Assembly (NCBI GenBank): GCA_960531495.1
Contig: OY482862.1
Coordinates: forward strand, 2,556,535-2,620,534
Direction of reading: 5' to 3'
Source: Zeus faber
Lineage: Eukaryota > Chordata > Actinopteri > Zeiformes > Zeidae
DNA: 64,000 nt
A program made the translations under genes and the position numbers. Numbering within the stretch: position 1 is the first letter of the stretch; the number at the start of each line of letters is the position of its first letter. The notes beneath the pieces were generated by a model. That model was not told the DNA's origin. It did not search any database and saw nothing but the letters and a program-made list of their open reading frames with translations. Shown in pieces: positions 58,770 to 64,000 of this stretch.

Positions 58770-59165
58770 CCCTTTGTCATGCAGCGTGCAGTGGAAAGAG
58801 CTCTCCTATACTTGCAGCCTGCGTGTGCCATGGCGCATCAAGCTAAAAGTGCCCTTGAAAAGGCCCACATCCTAATCCAAGATTAGTGTGTGGCTCTGTG
58901 CGGATGCTGGCTGGCAGTGTGTCTGTGCATGTGTCACTGTGTGGTTGAGTATGATTTCACATGAGGCAAAGGGACAGAGAGAAATAGTTATAGTCTGACT
59001 GTCTATCTGCATGTGAGAGCGCTGTAGTTTTGCCTGTGTGAGCACGAGTCACTACGCAGGAGTGTTTTGGCTTGTCTGCTTTCGTGCTTAGTTGTGTTTG
59101 CGTGTGTGTCAGTGTGTAACTGTGCGTACTCATTGTCATTTCATGCGTGCATTTGCATCCAGCAG

Positions 59166-59166
<1 letters not shown>

Positions 59167-59234
<68 letters not shown>
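59167..59234. repeat. (GT)n microsatellite
   Basis: Uninterrupted GT run of about 68 bp. Confidence 0.97.
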
Positions 59235-59238
<4 letters not shown>

Positions 59239-61500
59239 GTCAGAGTCCATAAGAGGGAAACAGAAGGCAATGCGCACCCGTCACTCGTTCTCTACCCCCC
59301 CATCCCTCTCTTTCTTCTTCTCTCCCTCTATCTCAATTTAAATTCAGTAAGCTTTGCTTGACTGTTTGTTACATAATATTTCCAGAGCAATTCAAACATA
59401 GTGACCTAAAATAACAGCAAAAGGGGAAAAAACAACCATAACAAATGCTTGAAGGTGTGTGTGTCTGTCTGTGTGAGATAAATCTCTCTCTCACTCTCTC
59501 TCTCTCTCCCTCTCTTTGTCCCCCTTCCCCTCTTTATTGGAATGACCACATCACATTCATCCTCCCCAATAAGGGAAACCATTGATATTGTCTGTGTAAA
59601 TCTAAAGAGTTTTTCAGTTTTTGAACAGATAACAGTTAAAAAAATGTGTATTATTTACTGATCATGGATCATGTCGCCCTTCTGTCCCTCCTTCTATGGC
59701 AATCTGTCACATAACGACGTCAACCTAGTCTTCACTCATTTTCAATTTACGATCTTCTATTTGATTTGCGCATGCATGGAGAGAGAACACGACAGCCTCA
59801 CATCACATCTAATTGTTGCTGACTCGAGTGTAAACAACAGTCTTCATACAGTCTTACTGCAGGAAGGATGGTACATGGAATTATCCACAGTCTTCAAGGA
59901 CAGCTGTCTGCAGGATGATAAAATTGTTATCGACCAGTTCCTGACCCTGACTGGGTTGTCTTGGGTTCGAGCCTCATATTTGAAGTATAAACATACAATA
60001 TAAAGTGATATTATCAATGTAAATGCTATTGATCACTATGATTATGCATAATTATATAACAATGAACAGAATGGTAAAAATACGATGTTGGCAACAGCAT
60101 AGGATTAATCACAGGCGGAATCGAAGGTATACTAAAGAAGGCCTTTTAACATTGACTTCAATGCAGTTACTCCTCCGCCTTCCTCCTCTTCCGGTTCACC
60201 TCAGTCCTCTCAAAGCAGCTATACTGATCTACAGCGGTGAAGCAGATATGACATAAAACATAAATCATACATCATGTAGCAGTCTGCCAATTAAAGGCAG
60301 TATTATTAAGGAATGCTATTAACTGTAGAATTAATAACAGTTCTGCTCTTTCCTAACAAAAGAGATGGTTTGGCCTCATGCAGTAGGTTCCAAAAGCCTT
60401 TTTTCTGGGAGGCCGGCTGAGTGTGATTTTTAATTGTTTCATCAAAGTAAGCTTCGGTGACTCTCCGTATCTGAGAGATTCTGTCTCCAGTCTCCTGCCC
60501 ATTGTTTGCCAGCGATGGACACAGCCTGGCTGTCTCCTCTCTGTCTCTACATTGTTAATGGCTTCTCCAGTTCTCTATCAATTACAGTTGTCAGGTAGCC
60601 ATATTTTATTATCTTGTTCAGACTTGAGTAGAATTCAAAGTTTCTTTTTTATTTCAGTAGTTTTCTTTCAATATTTGTATGTTATATTTAGTTTGGTTTT
60701 GCGGCAATTTGGCCCAACCAGATTGATGGCCGGCTGTTCTGAAGCCCCTAAAACTTCAGGACCAGCTGGCAGTGGGTGCTGTTGTCTTTGTTCAAGTGTT
60801 GCCACTGCAGGGCTCTGTACTGTTAGGACGGGGGGGGCGACGACTGGACTTGAGTTTTTGAGAGATTGTGAGGGTTCATTATTGACAATTTTTGACCAAG
60901 GTAAGCCCTGTATGCACCCTGCCTGCACTATACTGCATGCACTATTGACTGTTCCTCAAGAATATGTCAAGCATTGTCCAGAATATGTCCTTCTCTCTCC
61001 TTCCAGGATTCATGGGGATTAGGTCAGCAGCAAAAATCTGACATTTGATCTCTGTATCCTGCAAGCTGTAGATTTGTTGAAGTGACTCTTAAGTCCAGCG
61101 TTTCGGTTATCCGGTAGTTGCCGAATTTTGACCGAGAAAATCAGACATATTTAAATCTGTCCGGTGAAAATAATTCCCCCTAAGCACAATTTGAATTAGT
61201 GCTGGGCAATAAAATGTAATGATAATTGTCGCCATATCTTCTTCCTAGACTTGCTAGAATTTCTGCAGATCTGTTCATTTCCGCACTCAGCAAGTTGCAA
61301 CAGAAAGCCAATCAGTTCGGACGATCTAAAGCTGATCTTTCACCTCTGACCAATCACGTTTGCCGATATAGAAATAAGCCCTGCCCCCTCTCTCGTGGAC
61401 ACAGAGCGGAAACAGAGCCGCAGCGTCTAGAACTCTAAGGAGAAGCAGAAAGATGATTTGTTGTTGGGACACATGGATCCATAGTTTGGCGTTTTATTTG
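59235..61500. other. Presumed intron or intergenic, no gene recognised
   Basis: A CT-rich tract lies at 59485-59530. The open frame at 60423-61022 has no recognised domain and no good splice or start context. A gctgggcaat motif near 61203 may be the end of a dispersed repeat. Confidence 0.4.
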
Positions 61501-61507
61501 GATGTTT

Positions 61508-61576
61508 AAGTTCTGACCCAAAGCAGACGCTTTGGGTCGGAACTTGAATATTAACGACTCGTGGTCGTTAATATTC
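61508..61576. repeat. Two adjacent near-perfect hairpins
   Basis: Hairpin 1: arms 61508-61524 and 61529-61545 (17 bp, one mismatch, 4-base loop agac). Hairpin 2: arms 61546-61558 and 61564-61576 (13 bp perfect, 5-base loop tcgtg). The second starts at the base after the first ends. Confidence 0.93.
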
Positions 61577-62400
61577 ATTGTGTAAAATATGTCGACGTGA
61601 TGTCCCGACGAAGACGGACAACACCACAAACTTTCTTATTTATTTAGACCTACTTGCCATATTTATTTTGATTTGATCGAAATTTTATTTTAGTGAAATG
61701 TTTCATTAAAGCGGTTGCACTTGTTACTTATTTTTCACTAAGGAAAATTATTTGATTTCAAATAGCAATATTCAAAATATATATATATCTTTTTTTAAAT
61801 AGCGTTAACTGATGCAACTTATTTTATTTTGAATATTCAATAAAAAATATTATACATCTGCATGCCTTGATGATGTCATTGTCTATATAGCCTGCTCAGC
61901 AATTGTTTTTAAGCTCAATAAACGCAGATAATATTTGACGGGAATCTCTCTCCCATATATCCAGAAAATTGAAAACTCCCAGGTCACGGTGGGGGGGGGG
62001 TGATGGTTGTCAAATAAAGTCAAATTGAATTAAATTGCCTTTCTTAACATTTTCAGATATTAAATGTGAAACAATATAACATTTTAGTATAGTCGTTTTA
62101 AATAAAATAAAAAATAAAAAAATCGAATAGATCAACATTGCCTGAAGGGATTAGGCCAAAATGCACTTTTCTGGGACAGTCTCTGTTTATTCTACTTGTC
62201 CCTGTAAAATAAACAAACGAACAAACAATAAAATAAAATGTCTGGCCTGTTTGATTTTACGTTTGACTTTGTCGAGGTTCCGTGCCAAGAAGACGAACAG
62301 TGCTAAAAACACGTTCGGATGCATTATTTTATAGATGTAAAATATGTTATTTTATATCATTAAACAAACTACATTCGGGAGCTGCACCTTTTCAAAATCA
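61577..62400. other. A/T-rich sequence, nothing recognised
   Basis: No coding or repeat family identified. A G run of ten lies at about 61990-61999. Confidence 0.4.
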
Positions 62401-62429
62401 ACCTTAAAACTTATTAAGGCTGCAGATAC

Positions 62430-63020
62430 AGTTTATAATATCAACACTAGAGGCAGACGCTGTTGTCTTCAGAGACATTGCGTTTGTTGCAAGGAGAAAT
62501 ATGTTCAGCTTAATTTTTGAGGGATCGTATGCTTTATTTTTAATATTCTAATATATTAAAAAAAATTTAACGCTGAAATTTAGAACTGGGGAGGGGGGCA
62601 TGATGCACACGGTTCGATGCAGCTCCTCAGCAGCTTCACACATTTGACTCCTTCATGAAGAAGTTCCCACACGGAGAAAAAACTTGTAAAGTCACGTCAG
62701 AGACTGGAGCAGGGAGATAGTAAGGGCAATGGGTGGAATGGGCATTAGATGACTTTTACGGATACAGTATGGTGCGCTCCGGTGGCAGTGCAACGCCAGC
62801 TGCTGTCAGCAAGTCAGCACCATCCTTACCCGAGGCTACAGCATTAATTAAATTTAATAATTTTAAATAATAAGTTTATTAAATCAGTGTGATTCTCCTC
62901 AACCATATTATACATCACACTAGAGGCCATCGTTGTTGTGTTGTCAGAGACAACGCGATTGTTGGAGGGAGAAATATTGTCGCCTTTTTTTTTTTTTTAG
63001 AGGGATTGTGTGGTGTTAAA
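62430..63020. repeat. Pair of diverged direct repeats
   Basis: The stretch at about 62440-62535 (caacactagaggcagacgct, tcagagacattgcg, ggagaaatat, gagggatcgt) recurs at about 62917-63010 (cacactagaggccatcgttg, tcagagacaacgcg, ggagaaatat, gagggattgt). Both are plus-oriented and about 470 bases apart. No coding capacity seen. Confidence 0.7.
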
Positions 63021-63169
63021 GCAACTATGAAAAACGAAACTATGAAAATGAAACTTTATGTATATTTATATGAAAGGTAGATTATTTTATACATTTTAGA
63101 AAATCATTAACAACTAGCGATTTATGAGGGTTGGTGTAGGTGACGTCAATAATCTTCAATCGTCTGATT

Positions 63170-63440
63170 ATGAAATAACCGGCCCAGCCCGTGTCTGCTC
63201 TTATTGGCGCTCGTTGCGTCATTACAGAGTCGACCCCGAAATGACCAGGTATTAAACCTGCTTGATATCTTGCTAGCCTGCGGGCCATTGGCGAGCGCTC
63301 AGCGAGGCTTGTGAGTAGTTCACACAACGCGCTCGTCGCTCACCAGAATGTGCTATGATTGTCCTCCGATCTGGGGCTTTGCCCTGGCGAGTGGAAAATC
63401 AGGCCAGATTCACATAGTCTGAACTCCGCATTAAGTGTAA
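63170..63440 (+). mobile_element. Dispersed repeat copy related to 31779-32314
   Basis: Shares agttcacaca, gatctggggcttt and tagtctgaactc blocks in the same order with the copy near 32209-32310. Class unknown. Confidence 0.45.
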
Positions 63441-64000
63441 AACGGACAATTACAGGATAAATAATCATTGTTTTTTTGTTTATAATACGATAAAAAAATT
63501 GTGACACATCAGCTGCATATCTGCTGATCCCGAAGTGGTCAAAAAAGTCAGCTAGTGGCCGATATAGGTCAACGGATATTGGTCTAAACTGTGGTCGTAT
63601 AATCTACAATGCTCTACAGAGTTCAACAGCCAGTGAATCCTGCTGAAGAGTCACCTCTTACCTGGTTATTGATAATATAGATTGATAAAAATGGAAAAAT
63701 ATCCTTTTCCATTCCTGGTAACAACGGAGTCAGGGTTATCTCTCGTGCTGTAGGCAGAAATAGGTTGCCAGTAGCAGCTCGCTGGGTGGTAAAACTGTCC
63801 TGAAGCGCTACTCTCATCAAGGTGCATACCAGTCTGAGCGTGCAATTCCCCACGGATAACAAAACCACCCTGCTCCGGGTGGTGACGTATTTGTAACTAA
63901 CAGCGAGGGAATTTTACATTAGAAAGAAAGGGCAGACTCAGTTGGTGACAGATCAGATTTCAGTAAACCTTTGGGAAAGAGGGGAAAGCAGCTGATTCAG
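63441..64000. other. Unassigned sequence at the window end
   Basis: No exon or repeat recognised. Confidence 0.4.

Noticed and set aside
58778..58888. Short open segment after the GT array preceded by a splice-acceptor-like tgcag
   Set aside because: The pyrimidine tract is poor, no family resemblance to dhrsx or another gene was seen, and it ends without a donor.
60423..61022. 199-residue open frame
   Set aside because: No recognised domain, composition resembles intergenic DNA, and there is no conserved splice or promoter context.

Overview
The window is nuclear DNA of a ray-finned fish, probably a teleost. It has intron-split vertebrate genes with canonical GT/AG junctions, very abundant (CA)n, (ATT)n and (GATA)n microsatellites, and degraded copies of typical teleost transposons: Tc1-like, L2/Rex1-like LINEs, Ty3/gypsy and a tRNA-derived SINE. 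No tools were used. Every identification rests on reading the translated sequence and on remembered family features.

Three vertebrate genes are recognisable. (1) slc12a8, minus strand, 5' part only, exons between about 4.3 and 8.3 kb; the rest lies left of the window. (2) znf148 (ZBP-89), minus strand, complete coding region at 16656-23311 in six exons. The exon lengths sum to an exact 814-codon reading frame. A long 3' UTR probably runs down to about 12.5 kb. (3) The first two coding exons of dhrsx, plus strand, at 42283-43484; the rest lies beyond the window or was not found. slc12a8 and znf148 are also neighbours in human (3q21), so that part looks like conserved synteny. dhrsx is elsewhere in human (the PAR1 region of X/Y). 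Between znf148 and dhrsx, a GC-rich first-exon-like block (26220-26780, plus strand) encodes a 42-residue single-pass membrane microprotein that I do not recognise. It is the best candidate here for an undescribed gene.

Layout: 1-1800 LINE remnant; 2005-3945 two DNA-transposon remnants; 4337-8384 slc12a8 5' exons with a Tc1-like relic in an intron; 8.4-12.5 kb intergenic DNA with a Rex1-like LINE relic; 12.5-24.1 kb znf148; 24.2-26.2 kb simple repeats and a SINE; 26.2-26.8 kb microprotein exon; 26.8-42.2 kb gene-poor DNA with microsatellites, an inverted repeat pair (32.8/34.9 kb), a non-LTR retrotransposon relic (37.5-39.3 kb) and a 21-bp array split by a MITE (41.1-41.6 kb); 42.2-43.5 kb dhrsx exons; 43.5-64 kb (probably dhrsx intron) mostly mobile elements. 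The last part includes a nest in which a Tc1-like element sits in a retroposon tail, inside a LINE, inside a Ty3/gypsy element (49.9-57.3 kb).

I saw no operon, CRISPR array, rRNA or functional tRNA. Apart from the microprotein and several unusual repeat structures, nothing looks like a novel multi-gene system.
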